Shown: positions 31,830-42,905 of the stretch, piece by piece | How the letters are laid out: each line of letters begins with the position of its first letter | Numbering within the stretch: the first letter of the stretch is position 1 | NCBI GenBank assembly: GCA_032207245.1 | Contig: CM063498.1 | Coordinates: 56,305,454-56,369,453 of the forward strand | Length of the DNA stretch: 64,000 nucleotides | Reading direction: 5' to 3' | Source of the DNA: Pardosa pseudoannulata | Taxonomy: Eukaryota; Arthropoda; Arachnida; Araneae; Lycosidae | Made by a program: the position numbers and the translations under genes | Notes under the pieces: generated by a model | The model's database searches: none | What the model saw: only the letters and a program-made list of their open reading frames with translations | Told to the model about the DNA's origin: nothing

Positions 31830-32040
31830 TTAATTCGTCAGAACTACAGCCAATCGATTCCTCGTGGTCGAAAACCCCCGGGTACCAATTTTCACTTGGT
31901 TTGGACGCATGAGAAAAAAGTTTGGCCGCACCGGGGTTCGAACCCGGCCCTATCTGTAGCGCCGAACTACGTGATCTTAGCTCGTCAAAACCGATGCCAA
32001 TCGATTCCTCGTGACCAAAAACCCCAGATCCCCAAGTTTA
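31830..32040 (-). mobile_element. tRNA-like SINE segment, second family
   Basis: On the minus strand gccgggttcgaaccccggtg is a strong box B/T-arm, preceded by a D-arm-like region. The segment is flanked by two related direct copies of about 60 bp built on ccaatcgattcctcgtg (from about 31850 and 31998). It differs from the dominant SINE in head and body. Confidence 0.5.
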
Positions 32041-32300
32041 CTACAGTTTATTAATTCTGGGGCGATTTTCGACTTGACAACCATTCCTCGTATTATAGTA
32101 TAGGATATGAAAATTGCCTCTAATTATTAATATATCTTCTAACGTGGTTTCACTGAGATTACTTCTGTTGTCTCGGAGAATAAATTTCAAACCTGAAAAC
32201 GCTTTTTCAACACTAACTCGTGTAGCTGGAGCTGCCAAAACCACCATTGCAATCTTATACAAGTGCGGATATGTAATTATAAAGTTGACGTTAAATTAGA
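32041..32300 (-). pseudogene. hAT transposase C-terminal fragment in family E
   Basis: The minus-strand frame reads ITYPHLYKIAMVVLAAPA, then TRVSVEKAFSGLKFILRD, then NRSNLSETTLEDILIIRGN and a tail to the stop at 32041. This is the canonical hAT C-terminal dimerisation signature (YPxLxxxAxxxLxxPATRxSVExAFSxL...R..LxxxxLEDxLxIR). The residue order is well preserved over about 70 codons with no internal stop; upstream coding is gone. It sits inside the TIR/TSD-bounded element. Confidence 0.9.
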
Positions 32301-32509
32301 AAATATTGATAAGTTGGTAACAGTAACAAAATGACTGAAAGATATATCGAACCGAAATAAACCGATATTTTTTTCGGTTCAGTTCCGGTTTTCGTTCCGA
32401 CCAAAATAACGGTTTTTTCCGGTTTTCGGTTCAGTTCCGGTTCGAAGCCCTGGTTAATACCACCAATCCAATTCTTAACTGAGAGGTTTGTAGCCGTTTG
32501 AAAATAAAT

Positions 32510-33260
32510 TTAAGGTATCCGTCTACGTTCAGAGAAATTTTTTCTTTAAACGTAGAAACTAGAACGTAGAAAAAAGAATTACTGAGAAGTGATGCCACCA
32601 ATTCACCAAATTTTAAAGAATTATCAAGAAAAGTAAAATAAATGTGTTTAATTTTTAATATATAAATTCAATACACATATTTTGCATTTTTATTTATATG
32701 TGTTCAATAAATATAATTTCTGTAAAAAAAAATTAATACCTTTTTTTGCATACCTTTTAAGTAGTATTTAATTGCGGCTAGCGAAAAATTTCAAATTTTG
32801 AAAAATGGCTCGGACTATCAAGGAGCTTGGCCACCCCTGTTCTATAAGATACTACCATTCCCTTTAAGGCATTCGTCTACGTTGAGAGGACTTTTTTCTT
32901 TAAACGTTGAAACTAGTTCATGTTTTTACATTTTTAGATTTATTTTTTTATATTATCATAGAGAATTGCACTTAAAAAATTTTTTCCTGGAGAAGTTTTT
33001 ATAAATTTTCTAATAAATAAAGAAAATTTAGTAAAGAAATCGGGTTTTTTCAAAAGGTCTAACTTTTTAATAAATTAAATTATTTCAATATTTTTTGACG
33101 CAACACATTTCTTATACACTGGACTAGTGAATCTCCTAAAATCTTTGCTTAATTTACATTTGGTAAAAAATTTTGGTCCTTCAAAATCATACACATTGAA
33201 TTTTTAATGGGGGGGCCCGGGGGGGGGGGGGGGGGGTGGGGCCCGGGGGGGGGGGGGGGG

Positions 33261-33304
<44 letters not shown>

Positions 33305-33939
33305 GAGGGGGGGGGGGGGGGGGGGGGGGGGGGGCCGGGGGGCTCCGAATTTTCTTACCTTTATATCTAACTATGAGTGTAACATCATTAAAAATTATCC
33401 AAATTTAAAGCTTGTAGGTCATTCACTAGTATATACTATCAAAAGCATTCCTAATAATTTTCAACAAAATATTTTAAGAACTTTTTGAGAAATCACGTTT
33501 CAAGTTTCAACATTTTATTAAAAATACCGTTCTTAGAAAAACGCGTTTGAAGTTTATGAAAGCAACTTTAACTATTAAATAATTAAAATACATGTTTAAA
33601 ATTCCCCACACTTTCTTGCTTCAAAATTGCCAAGTTGCTAATTATTAAAAATACTAAAAAAATGTTTAAACTAATCTTCATGAAATTTTAGAAAGTTTTG
33701 TTCAAAAACGCTCTTCAAAAGGCTTTAAATTCACAACTTCCGGTTCCGTAGTCCCTACTTCCGTTTTGTTTCGACAGCTGTCACTGATGTTTAACATCTG
33801 TATCTTTTCTTTAAAATGCCGTACAGACAAAACAAAAACAAATTTAGAAGCCTAAAAGTTGAAATTTTACAATAGAGAAATAAAACAAATTATGGTTTTT
33901 GGCAAAAAATGACGTTTTCAACGTAGACGGATACCTTAA
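32510..33939. mobile_element. TTAA-flanked inverted-repeat element, composite
   Basis: TTAA at 32510-32513 is followed by GGTATCCGTCTACGTT; the exact inverted copy AACGTAGACGGATACC ends at 33935, followed by TTAA at 33936-33939. A second, slightly diverged left end (ttaaggcattcgtctacgtt) starts at 32864, so this may be one truncated copy followed by a full copy at 32868-33935. A hAT family D-like end (ttggccacccctg, to 32839) and the poly-G tract lie inside. TTAA duplications are typical of piggyBac, although these termini do not begin with CCC. No transposase is visible. Confidence 0.75.
33207..33343 (+). repeat. Poly-G tract, about 135 bases, possible sequencing artefact
   Basis: Almost pure G, broken by a few CCC, T, A and GGCCC interruptions, in an otherwise AT-rich region. 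A 93-codon Gly-rich ORF across it (33207-33488) is meaningless. Such runs are often artefacts of two-colour short-read chemistry or gap polishing, but a real G-rich (quadruplex-prone) repeat is not excluded. Confidence 0.9.
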
Positions 33940-34124
33940 GGAGTATGTTTTAGCTAAACACTAACTATTGCATTCCCAACTAACCAGTCGACAACCTAGT
34001 GCTTTAAATCTACTTTTAACCTAATCATTATCTCCACAAATTGATTCGCGTATGGGCAAAAATAAAGATGTTTGTTTTTCTTCTGATCACAGAAATTCGT
34101 GTGATGTGTGCGTATTTTTCTTTC

Positions 34125-34168
34125 TTTTTTTTTTTTTTTTTTTTTTTTTTATTTTTTTTTTTTTTTTT
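34125..34168. repeat. Poly-T tract
   Basis: About 44 bases of T with a single A. Overlapping ORFs (34028-34276, 34041-34364) owe their Lys/Phe runs to it. Confidence 0.95.
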
Positions 34169-34708
34169 GCGAATTTCGCATAATTTTATATCTAAAAGAA
34201 AAATGAGCTGTAATGCGTTTAATTTAACATTTATGTACTGCCGCAAGAACTGCAGATTTGTTCTCAAGTGGGGCACCTCTTACTGTCAAGGACAAGGGAA
34301 TACAAATTTTCATTCACGTGCTTCTAATCTTAAAGCGCTGTTAAAATTAGTTACATGCTTTTAGACCTATTTTTAGTCGCTGGCACTTAGCCTTTTAAAA
34401 AATGACAAAAAAAAAATTTAGAATACAATTTCTCGACAATTTACTTATTTTTTTTTATTTCTTTTTTTTTTAATCTGTGAGGAGTAAAAGAGTTTAGTGC
34501 AGAAAGTGGGTTGTGAAAATTCAGTGCTATCAGAAATATTTCAATTTAATTGGGGAATGAAGAAGTATAGTGAACTTCGATCCATCGTTCTCTAAGGGAT
34601 AGGAAAGGGAAAGTTATGAAAAGGGAAAACGATGGATAAATGAAATGGATGTAGAAATTTGGTAAAGTGTGTGACTGTGAATAATTTTATTTATACAAGA
34701 CTAAATGG

Positions 34709-34789
34709 AAGTGTTAAATTTTATTTTAAATATTAGTATATGCGAAAAATTTCGGAGAATACTAATATTTAAAATAAAATTTAACACTT
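34709..34789. repeat. Perfect 31-bp hairpin
   Basis: Arm 34709-34739 (aagtgttaaattttatttta, then aatattagtat) is the exact complement of 34759-34789, with a 19-base loop. The AT-rich stem could be a cruciform, a MITE remnant or a small-RNA hairpin. Confidence 0.93.
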
Positions 34790-35429
34790 AAAAAATATTT
34801 TGTAATTAATACCTACTTAGTGCAAGTGGATCTGAAAGAATGAGCGTTTTACATCGCTTTGACTTGTGCAAGTACGCTGTAATTGGCAATGTGATTCAGC
34901 ATAAATAATTTGAATTTAGAAAAAACTTCAGAAAAACTTGATGCTATATTCAAATTAGTCTTCCTCTTTTTTATGATCTTGCATTTTTAGTACTTATAAA
35001 TATACACTACTAAACTTATATGAAATGTCAATATTACTAGAGTTATTAGCTAATATTAAAGAATTAATTTTCTGCTTTTCCAATGGCGGTGTTTGTAACT
35101 CTACGCCATTTCCAAAACCGTTGAATTGATTTGTACATTTTGTTCAAAAATAATTGCTACTGAGGTTTTACCCCCTTTTTATCTAAGCATCTTTTTACTT
35201 ATTCCCCGCTAACTACATCCTTGACATGTAGACGCAACCGCGCATTAATACATTTATTTATTTATTGGTAGATTTGAGGTTTGTGTTTAAAGAGTATTTT
35301 TAGCTGCTCTTGAGAGGCTATCGTCACTGTAGCTTAAAATCTTCTCACGTTGATTGAACACTCCCGTGTGGTCGCAGTGTTCTTGTTGCTCTGAAATGGA
35401 CCTGCGATATTTAAGAAAATGCTACCTGA
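34790..35429. other. Unassigned spacer
   Basis: No ORF or element recognised. Confidence 0.4.
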
Positions 35430-36110
35430 ATCTAGTACTTAGTAAGAAGATAGTAGTAAGAAGAAAACAGAGTAATGGGTGTATATTATTTAGTAACCTG
35501 CATAAAATGACATGTCATGGATTTTCCCAGATGATCTACCATCTAATTTTGGACGATTCTGAAGAGTACTATTCTAAAATTAGTAGCAAGAAAAAACAGA
35601 GTAATGTGTGTATATAATTTGGTAACATGCATAAAATGACTTATGTCTTGGATTTTCCCAGACGGTCTACCATCTAATTTTGGGTAAATCTGAAGAGTAC
35701 TATTCTAAAATTAGTAGCAAGAAGAAAACAGAGTAATGTGTGTATATAATTTGATAACCTGCATAAAATGACTTATGTCATGGATTTTCCCAGATGGTCT
35801 ACCATCTAATTTTGGGCGATTCTGAAGAGTACTATTCTAAAATTAGTAGCAAGAAGAAAACAGAATAATGTGTGTATATAATTTGGTAACATGCATAAAA
35901 TGACTTATGTCATGGATTTTCCCAGATGATCTACCATCTAATATTGGGCGATTCTGAAGAGTACTATTCTAAAATTAGTAGCAAGAAGAAAACAGAATAA
36001 TGTGTGTATATAATTTGGTAACCTATATGAAACGTCTTATGTCATGGATTCTCCCAAATGGTCTACCCTCTAATTTTGGGCGATTCTGAAATCTAATATT
36101 CTAGAATTAA
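35430..36110. repeat. Tandem array, about 130 bp x 5
   Basis: Units carry aagaagaaaacagagtaatg at about 35460, 35590, 35720, 35850 and 35982, followed by gtgtgtatataatttggta, gcataaaatgac, ggattttcccagatg and ctaccatctaattttggg. The first and last units are the most diverged. The 87-codon ORF at 35354-35617 is a by-product. Confidence 0.92.
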
Positions 36111-36904
36111 ATCCATTTTATTTTCTTTTGTGGTATTGTATTTTTAAGAGCGCCCCCTGAAATAAGATTATTCGAAGTCAAAATATGATCAAGATAATTT
36201 ATTGAACGACGGTGTAAATGTTAAAGTAGAGTACATGTCTGTTGTATCAGGAACGGTTGTATATCTGATCATAAACTTTGTAATACTAAAAATAATGAAG
36301 TATATTGATGATACATCATGAAAGATGTATGGCTGATGTTGCAAGAAGCACGTCTAACTAAAGATATTTGCAGTGGAGCTCGTTTCTTTTTCATTACGCT
36401 GATTTATCGCGCACTAAAATATGACTACCTTAGATGTCCTATTTATTCTTTTCAGATTAATGTCCTACGAAGTTTAGGTCAGGACTTATCAGGACGATTT
36501 GTCTGTCATGGCAACTACCAATCAATAATGTGAAATAGTAGTTAACTGACAGTATAAAAGTTTTCAGCAGTATTGCAAAATGTGTGCTTTTACAGGAAAA
36601 TCTTGTTCCTGACCAAAATAAACTGAATATAGAAATTACGAAATATCAACAAGGCCATTGGGATCATATATTACAGCTTGTAAAGTAGCCATTTCTCTTG
36701 GACTCATAATCATGTTAAACGTGGGAATGATTAACATAGTTAGGTGAATTTGATACCTCTTTTCGTCAAGAAACTTCATAACTTTGTAGAACAAAACATT
36801 AAAATAATTAGGTGAATTTATGAACTCTTTTCTTCAAGAAACTGCGAAACTGATAATTTTTTCTATATTAACAAAATTAGACATACATATATCTTGTAGA
36901 CGCT
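36111..36904. other. Unassigned spacer
   Basis: A 71-codon ORF at 36318-36533 has no recognised motif; nothing else found. Confidence 0.35.
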
Positions 36905-36910
36905 ATTGAT

Positions 36911-37137
36911 GCTCTTAATCACGGGTCCAAGGTTCTACTCTCGGGTAGGCCAAGGTTGACTTAGCCTTTCATCCCCTCAGAGTATAGACAAACTGAGGAC
37001 CAAACATGTTTGGGAACTAAACACTGGGGTTATCGCGTAAGGTTCAGCACCTGATCGCGATGTGTGCATCGCACCCTAAGGCCCTTAGTCTGGTAAATGT
37101 AGATTGGACCCAAGTGGGCTATAGAGCAGGGAGTTTG
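36911..37137 (+). mobile_element. Second-type SINE fragment
   Basis: gggtccaaggttctactctc, then taggccaaggttgacttagc, cctttcatcccctcagag and aaacactggggttatcgcg follow a body layout (box B, 'gttgactcagcctttcatcc', 'gagcactgggg') that is widespread among invertebrate tRNA-derived SINEs. It is unrelated to the dominant SINE of the window. Identification is by recollection of the motif, so moderate. Confidence 0.55.
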
Positions 37138-37210
37138 ATTTTAGATCGTGTAGAAGAAAAGATCATCACAATTTTCTGAATAAATTAGCTTATAAAATTC
37201 TTTCTCTATA

Positions 37211-37288
37211 TACAAACCATGTTGTTACACTAACCCTTACTAGTACGTGACCGGCGCAAGTATCAATCGTCAGAAAACGTACTAGTAT
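37211..37288 (+). mobile_element. Fragment of the 55 kb TTAA element
   Basis: acaaaccatgttgttacac through gtatcaatcgtcagaaaacg and tactagta matches 55608-55686 with few changes, including the palindromic actagtacgt core. It ends abruptly at tagtattaag, so it is a truncated relative. Confidence 0.8.
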
Positions 37289-38497
37289 TAAGAAAGTGAG
37301 CAGATGAACTTGTTGAAAAACTTTTTGCTATAAAATTATATCTATGAGTGCTTAGAAAATTCCACTGACATTTTCATTTATTTTTAATCAGTTTTATTTT
37401 TCTATGTTGAAATTTGCATTTCACCGTGAGCGTTAAGAAATTCTGCGTAGGAGTGTATGAACATTTTAATTGCTTTTTTCTTCAAGTAAGAAAAACAATG
37501 CTCTTTCCGTAACCAGGAATTTAAGTTAATTTTATTTTCTCTTCCACTTTACGAATAAACGCAGTCACGGTCATCAATCACTCGCAAAGCTTGAAGTACT
37601 ATTTCTTCAAGCTCATTAACAGAGCAGGAATAGCCAGTGTGTGAGGTAACCGTATGTCCTTACGGACGATTTAATAAGCTTTTTTCTCTTATCCATTTTG
37701 CATAAACAAAGAATGTTTTTTAGATTATATTCCGTATATTAATAGTGTTATTAATGTAGATCATTCTTTTAAAGCGTCTACAATTTTTCTTGCCGCGATA
37801 ACTAAAAAGGTAAGAATTGAGGGCGCGGCCGAAGACAGAAAAAGAAAATAGCAAAGGTTGTAATTCACTGTATTAAAGGATTTCCTTAATGTCTTAAAAA
37901 TCTCTGGAGATAAAGGTTTTACTTGAGGAATATTTTATATCTGACTATAGAATTATAGTCATCCTAATGGTTTTCATGAGAGCACTATTTTTAGGTAGCA
38001 TCAAATGGGAATGATTACTGATTAATACATGAATGTTATTTTTGTTCCTCAAGGTATAAAATTCTTTTCTTAAACTAGCAAAAATCATCCGTTATAAGAA
38101 GCTTCCAGAAAGTAATTTCAATGAGATTTTAACGCTTTTTCAATATATACGGTACTGTTTACAATGGCAAGGCCTTGGAGAGTAAAATGTACCCTCTTTT
38201 GTCGTAATCAGTTAAACCGTCTTGTTGTAGTAGCCGTGATAAAATGACTTTCTACAGTCTGTGTTCACAGAGTCGAGAGACCGAAAATAAACAAAGTCAC
38301 GTGATAACGCATTGGCGCCAATCTTATAAGTACCATCACGGAAATAATGAGGTATATTATTAACCCTTTTTATTTCTCGTAAGCTTCTGTATGGTTACAC
38401 CTATAGCTAACATGGGACTTCCTCTTTTCTGTACGCTTCGAACTAAAGGAAATCTTGCAGTTTTAAGTTTACGTGCTTTTTATGGTTTGTAGAACAA
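37289..38497. other. Unassigned spacer
   Basis: No recognised ORF, SINE or inverted repeat. A slightly GC-richer patch near 38160-38340 has no clear coding frame. Confidence 0.4.
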
Positions 38498-39185
38498 AAA
38501 TGGGGAATGAAACTAATGCGATTACTAGGCCTTTGAAAATAATTAGAAGAAATTACTTTTACCTACGAAATGGAGCTGAATTTAAATATTAATGCTGAAG
38601 TAACAAATGTAGTCAGACATGAAGCAAGTGTAACTGGTGTAAGGAAACATTTGTTATTTGAGTTACTCAGGACTACAGATAAAAAGGTGCAGATTATTCT
38701 CAAAAAAGATAAATCTCCACAAATGTTAAAAAATGGAGAATGAGACTGTTAAAATCATTAGTACTTTTAAAATGGATAGAAGAAATTACTTTTACCTACT
38801 AAATGGAGCTGATTTAAAAATTGAAGCTGAAGTAAAGAATGTGGTCAGACATGACGTGAACAACTGGTGTAAGGAAAGCATTTGTTATTTGAGTTACTCA
38901 GGAGTACAGATAAAAAAGTGCAGATTATTCACAAAGACAAATCTCTACAAATGTTAAAAATGGATAATGAAACTATTTAAATTATTAGTACTTTGAAAAT
39001 GGTTAGAAAAAATTACCTTTAACTACAAAATAAAGCTGAATTTAAATACTGAAGCTAAAGTAAAGAATGTAGTCCGATATGAATCACGTGCCACTGGTGT
39101 AAGGAAAGGATCTGTTTTTCGAGTTACTCAGGAGTAAAAATATGAAGGTGAAAATTATTCACAAAAAAGACAAAACCCTATAAAA
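38498..39185. repeat. Tandem array, about 230 bp x 3
   Basis: Three units start near aatggagaatgaraytrtt at about 38500, 38731 and 38961. Each includes attagaagaaattactttta, then aatggagctgaatttaaa, agtcagacatgaa, gtaaggaaa and a Lys-codon-rich end. The 74-codon ORF at 38733-38957 is one unit; units 1 and 3 carry stops, so there is no sign of protein constraint. Confidence 0.85.
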
Positions 39186-40501
39186 GGATATTTGAAAATA
39201 TTGATGAATTTTACAGAAACGTTATTAGAAGAAAAAATTATGAATTTTTCTTTTGATGTGAAATGCCAGTTGTAGACAAAGTTCATAAAGTAGGAAAGGA
39301 TTTTGATTTACCAACTCATCATAAGAGACGAATTTCCTTCTAAATGTAGACTAACAATGAAAGAATAAATTGGTATGATGGTTGCATCTTGACTTCTAAT
39401 GACTCTAGAAACAAACTGAAAATTGTTTTACTAAAGCTAAAGGTCATATCTTTAAAATAAACAAATAAAAGTTGTTCATTTTTTTCACAAAAAGTTATTT
39501 GACTGTGTTGGGTTACCTTAAACTAATTTATTCCTGAAATTAGAAACCTTATAGGAGGTTTAATTGAACAAGAGAGTTAAGAAAACCCAGTTTTTATTTT
39601 TAAAACTAAGAATACTATTCGTACTTAAACATTTGTATTAGCAATACGAAATAAAGAAACTGGGGCATATGCCCATCCCACCATTTTTTAACCTTAAAAT
39701 CTGTATAGCTGATCTTCGGGCGTGGGCATTTCAAAGATTATTAAACAAACCAAAGTTTATCACTTTTCATCCCACGAATTTATTTATCTGTCAAAAAATA
39801 GTGGGAAAAAATCTCAAAAGTTTTCATCACTTGGACTCGGAGTATAGATAAAATGTTCGATATTTACAAGGCCATATATATTATTCATTAAATCGCTCTG
39901 CCATAGAGTTTAGGAAAAAAGTTATTAAGGGAACATGGCTAGATTTTGTTCTTATCTGAAGAGAATATTCTTTCAATGGAAAAGTAATTAATCTTTCGGT
40001 GATCTTGGTCGACATATCGATGAGTTTTATATTCTTTGCATTAAAAAATGATTCGGACACAAACTTGTTTTATAAACAGAAAACAACTTCTTTTAGAAGT
40101 TATTATCGTAGTTGTGTTTTATTTGAGAGAAGTGTAGCTGAATTAACGTTAATCTAAGGTTAGTTAACGTTAATATTGAGTAGAATGAATATAAATTAAT
40201 ATCTTGACACACAGTTTTGACTGTAAGCAATAGTCATACTTGCTATTTATTTACAAAATATTTAAACCAGCTTTGTATTTGTTATGTTGGACCATTGGAT
40301 CGATTCCCGTCCAAATCGATCGGGCTAGCATCGGAAAGGGGGGGGTCTTTTCCTCGCGTGTTACACCAATGTGAACTCGCTACACTTAGAAAACTTCTAG
40401 AGAGATTACCCCCGCTTAATCACCCGTGGTGTATATCCACTCAAGTAATCAACAGGTTTGTCGAAAGATAGTGTCTAACTTAGTCTCCGACATTATGAGA
40501 A
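39186..40501. other. Unassigned spacer
   Basis: AT-rich, with a GC-richer stretch at 40290-40440 covered by a plus-strand ORF (40217-40471) that lacks a family motif. Confidence 0.35.
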
Positions 40502-40860
40502 GACAGACGATGGCCAAATCGGCAGGGTGCTGCTTTTCTACATGATAGGCCGTGGATTTGATTTCCGCTGCAGAATTGAATGTTAGGAAGCGGCTATAAG
40601 CAGTAGGTTGGTTGATTGGTTGGTTTGGAGCGTTACAGTCTACTTTTTGCAACACGGGGGCTAATGAGTTCGGGACCTACTGCTTAAAGCCGATTCCGAT
40701 ACGAACATCCATGCCATAGTGGAATTCGAACCCACGAACTCCGGTTCCGAATGCCAGCACCCTAACCAATTGGCCATCGTTCGGCATTAAGCAGTAGGTC
40801 CCAGTCTAATTAGACTCATTCTGAAAAAAATGTACAGTAGTACTCCAAACCATACTGCAA
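40502..40860 (+). mobile_element. SINE split by a second SINE (outer copy)
   Basis: The outer plus-strand SINE starts at gacgatggccaaatcgg and reaches ataagcagtaggt at 40608; it resumes at 40788 with taagcagtaggtcccagtc and ends in a ccaaacc tail near 40855. It is markedly more diverged than the inserted copy, as expected for the older element. Confidence 0.9.
40597..40799 (-). mobile_element. tRNA-derived SINE inserted in another SINE, 12-bp TSD
   Basis: The inserted minus-strand SINE occupies 40609-40787, with box B complement attcgaacccac and the head at gccatcgttcggc. A perfect 12-bp duplication taagcagtaggt lies at 40597-40608 and 40788-40799, drawn from the outer SINE itself. Confidence 0.95.
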
Positions 40861-42164
40861 TTGAATGATAAAAAATTCCTTATCCCTAGAACTAATCGCA
40901 TTATCTCTCGTGTAATAGTCAACTGCAGTTCTCGTAAGAAACTGAGGCGTTACCTAAAATGAGAATATTCTTGATTTCGCTTCGTTCAAAATACATGTCC
41001 TAGAACTTTTTTGCCTCGCGATGAAACACATTGTTAAAATTTCCACCAACTTAACGTAGGCGTACTGAACATTTTTTTTTTCACTGTCTAGTGTTTGAGT
41101 AAACCCCTTTTCCTCAACAGAATTGTTTTGGTTGAGCTCTTTGATTTATAAACGTGTATTCTTTGTTTTGTGTCCTTGGGACCGCATATTCTCTTAAAGC
41201 GAGAACATAGATCTATCTTTCAGATAGCGTGTAGTATTTTTACAAGATTTTCCACTCTCTTACATATATCTAAGCGAGACTGATGTTACTGCAATCTATC
41301 AGACTTAAGAGTTCGTAATTCTTCTCCCGGAAAGCTGTAATTGAATGGTAGTAAAAATGAAGTCATCTCCAGTTTGGGCTTCGTGTCTGTGACAATTCAT
41401 GTAGACATATGTTAGTATTTCTTTTGCTATTTATGCTTCATTTGTTGGCAATGTGCTGTATTCTTAGCTGTTTTTGAAGGGGATTTTAGCATCCGTTAAA
41501 TTTTATAGAGATAATATGCAATTTGAGTATCTTTTTTTTCCTATTTGTACTTATTTTTTGGGATAAATTTTTAAGAGTAGATTTCTTTTCTTAGAAAATT
41601 TGTGTTAATTCATTTTCATTTTTTTTTGTAGATATTTTAATATTGGTCAACCTATCATAAAAAATATTATCAATAATTTGGATATTTTTTAATGTATCGA
41701 TTATATTGTAAGTGAAATTCTATATTTCAGTACAATTGAATAATAAACACAAAAGCTTTTTATCACTTCACATAAAGTTAACCTAGTTCAGTTACTGTAA
41801 ATAATTATGTGTTTCACTTGAAGCAATCATTCATTTTTCAAAATATTAAATACTATGATTCATCATGTTTATGGAGCCGCCGTGAGATACTTTTCGCCCA
41901 TGGACTATCAAAAGTAATGCACCCATATTCATAAAGAAATACATATATTATTGTCACTTCTCCTAGAATAGGATATGATGTTAGTCATTATCAGATAAGA
42001 CAAAATAATTAAGGATATTTCGATAATTTCATGACTATTGTAAAACTAGTTGGACTGTAAGCAAAATCGTTGGTCCAAAAGGCTGGCTGTCTCCCAGGAG
42101 TTGTAATCCATTTAGCCCTGTAGGCACTGCTGGTTTGTAACCAAGTGACTAGGTCACAGTAGTT
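40861..42164. other. Unassigned spacer
   Basis: No ORF over 60 codons and no recognised element. Confidence 0.45.
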
Positions 42165-42335
42165 AGTTGGTTTAGGGCGCTATGGTCTGCTTTTTTTCTA
42201 TATTAGAGTTTATGTAGTCGGGGCCTATTGCTTGAAACCAGTTCAGAAAGACTACGAACGTCTATGCCAGCAGGAGGACTCGAACACGTGAACTCCGGTA
42301 CTGAGGAGCAACGCCCATTCGGCTATCGGCCTCGG
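42165..42335 (-). mobile_element. tRNA-derived SINE, diverged
   Basis: From the tail ttggtttagggcgctatgg through ggggcctattgcttgaaac to gaactccggtactgagg and the head ggctatcggcc. Many substitutions; no convincing target duplication. Confidence 0.85.
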
Positions 42336-42905
42336 GTACCGAAAGGGAACAATCTGCCTATTGAGCTGTAGCTCAATTTCACAGACGGTCATCCCCAGTT
42401 ACTGTGGGTTCTATACTCATTATTATGTGTTTGCCGTCGACAGGAATCGGCTTTAACTTTTAACTATCGTAATCGCATTTTGTGAGTTAAAACTATCTTC
42501 AGTTGTTCATTTCATTTAATTTTTATTTAACTTAAACTTAGTAAGTGGTCTTGACAGTAGTGGTTTTGCTGCAGTAAGAAACCGAGAAAGGCACGGTTCA
42601 GTTATAGATAGTTAAAATACTACGGATGAAGTATACGAGACCGTACAGCAGCAGCTAAAGTCAAGCAGTAGGGTCGATTTAGTAAGCACTATTGTAGTAA
42701 AATATTGATTGTAACCAAAACACCAGTCACGAGGTTTCATTTCATCCCAATTGCTTATTTGGGTTTTTTACAACCAGAGTGTTTACAACTCCAGCTTGTA
42801 TTATTTCTAGATCTTCCCCCGGTTTAAAAATGCACGTACACTGAACTTATCTATTTTTGTATTGTATATTATATTAGCATCTTTCATATACATTACAGTA
42901 GTACG
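42336..42905. other. Unassigned spacer
   Basis: No clear element. A short worn SINE-like patch (ggaatcggctttaac near 42441) is possible. Confidence 0.35.

Larger units (their letters stand above)
30755..32460 (-). mobile_element. hAT transposon, family E, perfect TSD, with nested pieces
   Basis: The element spans 30763-32452 (1690 bp) with perfect terminal inverted repeats CAGGGCTTCGAACCG and an exact 8-bp duplication gttaatac at 30755-30762 and 32453-32460. Both ends are followed by related T-rich blocks built on tccggttttcg. It keeps the transposase C-terminus on the minus strand. The interior also holds foreign material: a GC-rich TTAA-flanked start at 31485-31580 and a tRNA-like segment at 31830-32040. 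Its length therefore reflects later insertions as well as deletion of most of the transposase gene. Confidence 0.93.

Noticed and set aside
33207..33488. Glycine-rich protein ORF
   Set aside because: It is the translation of a poly-G tract, probably artefactual.
34028..34364. Lys-rich and Phe-rich ORFs
   Set aside because: They owe their length to a poly-T tract read in two directions.
38733..38957. 74-codon ORF as a gene
   Set aside because: It is one unit of a three-unit tandem repeat, and the other units carry stops at equivalent positions.
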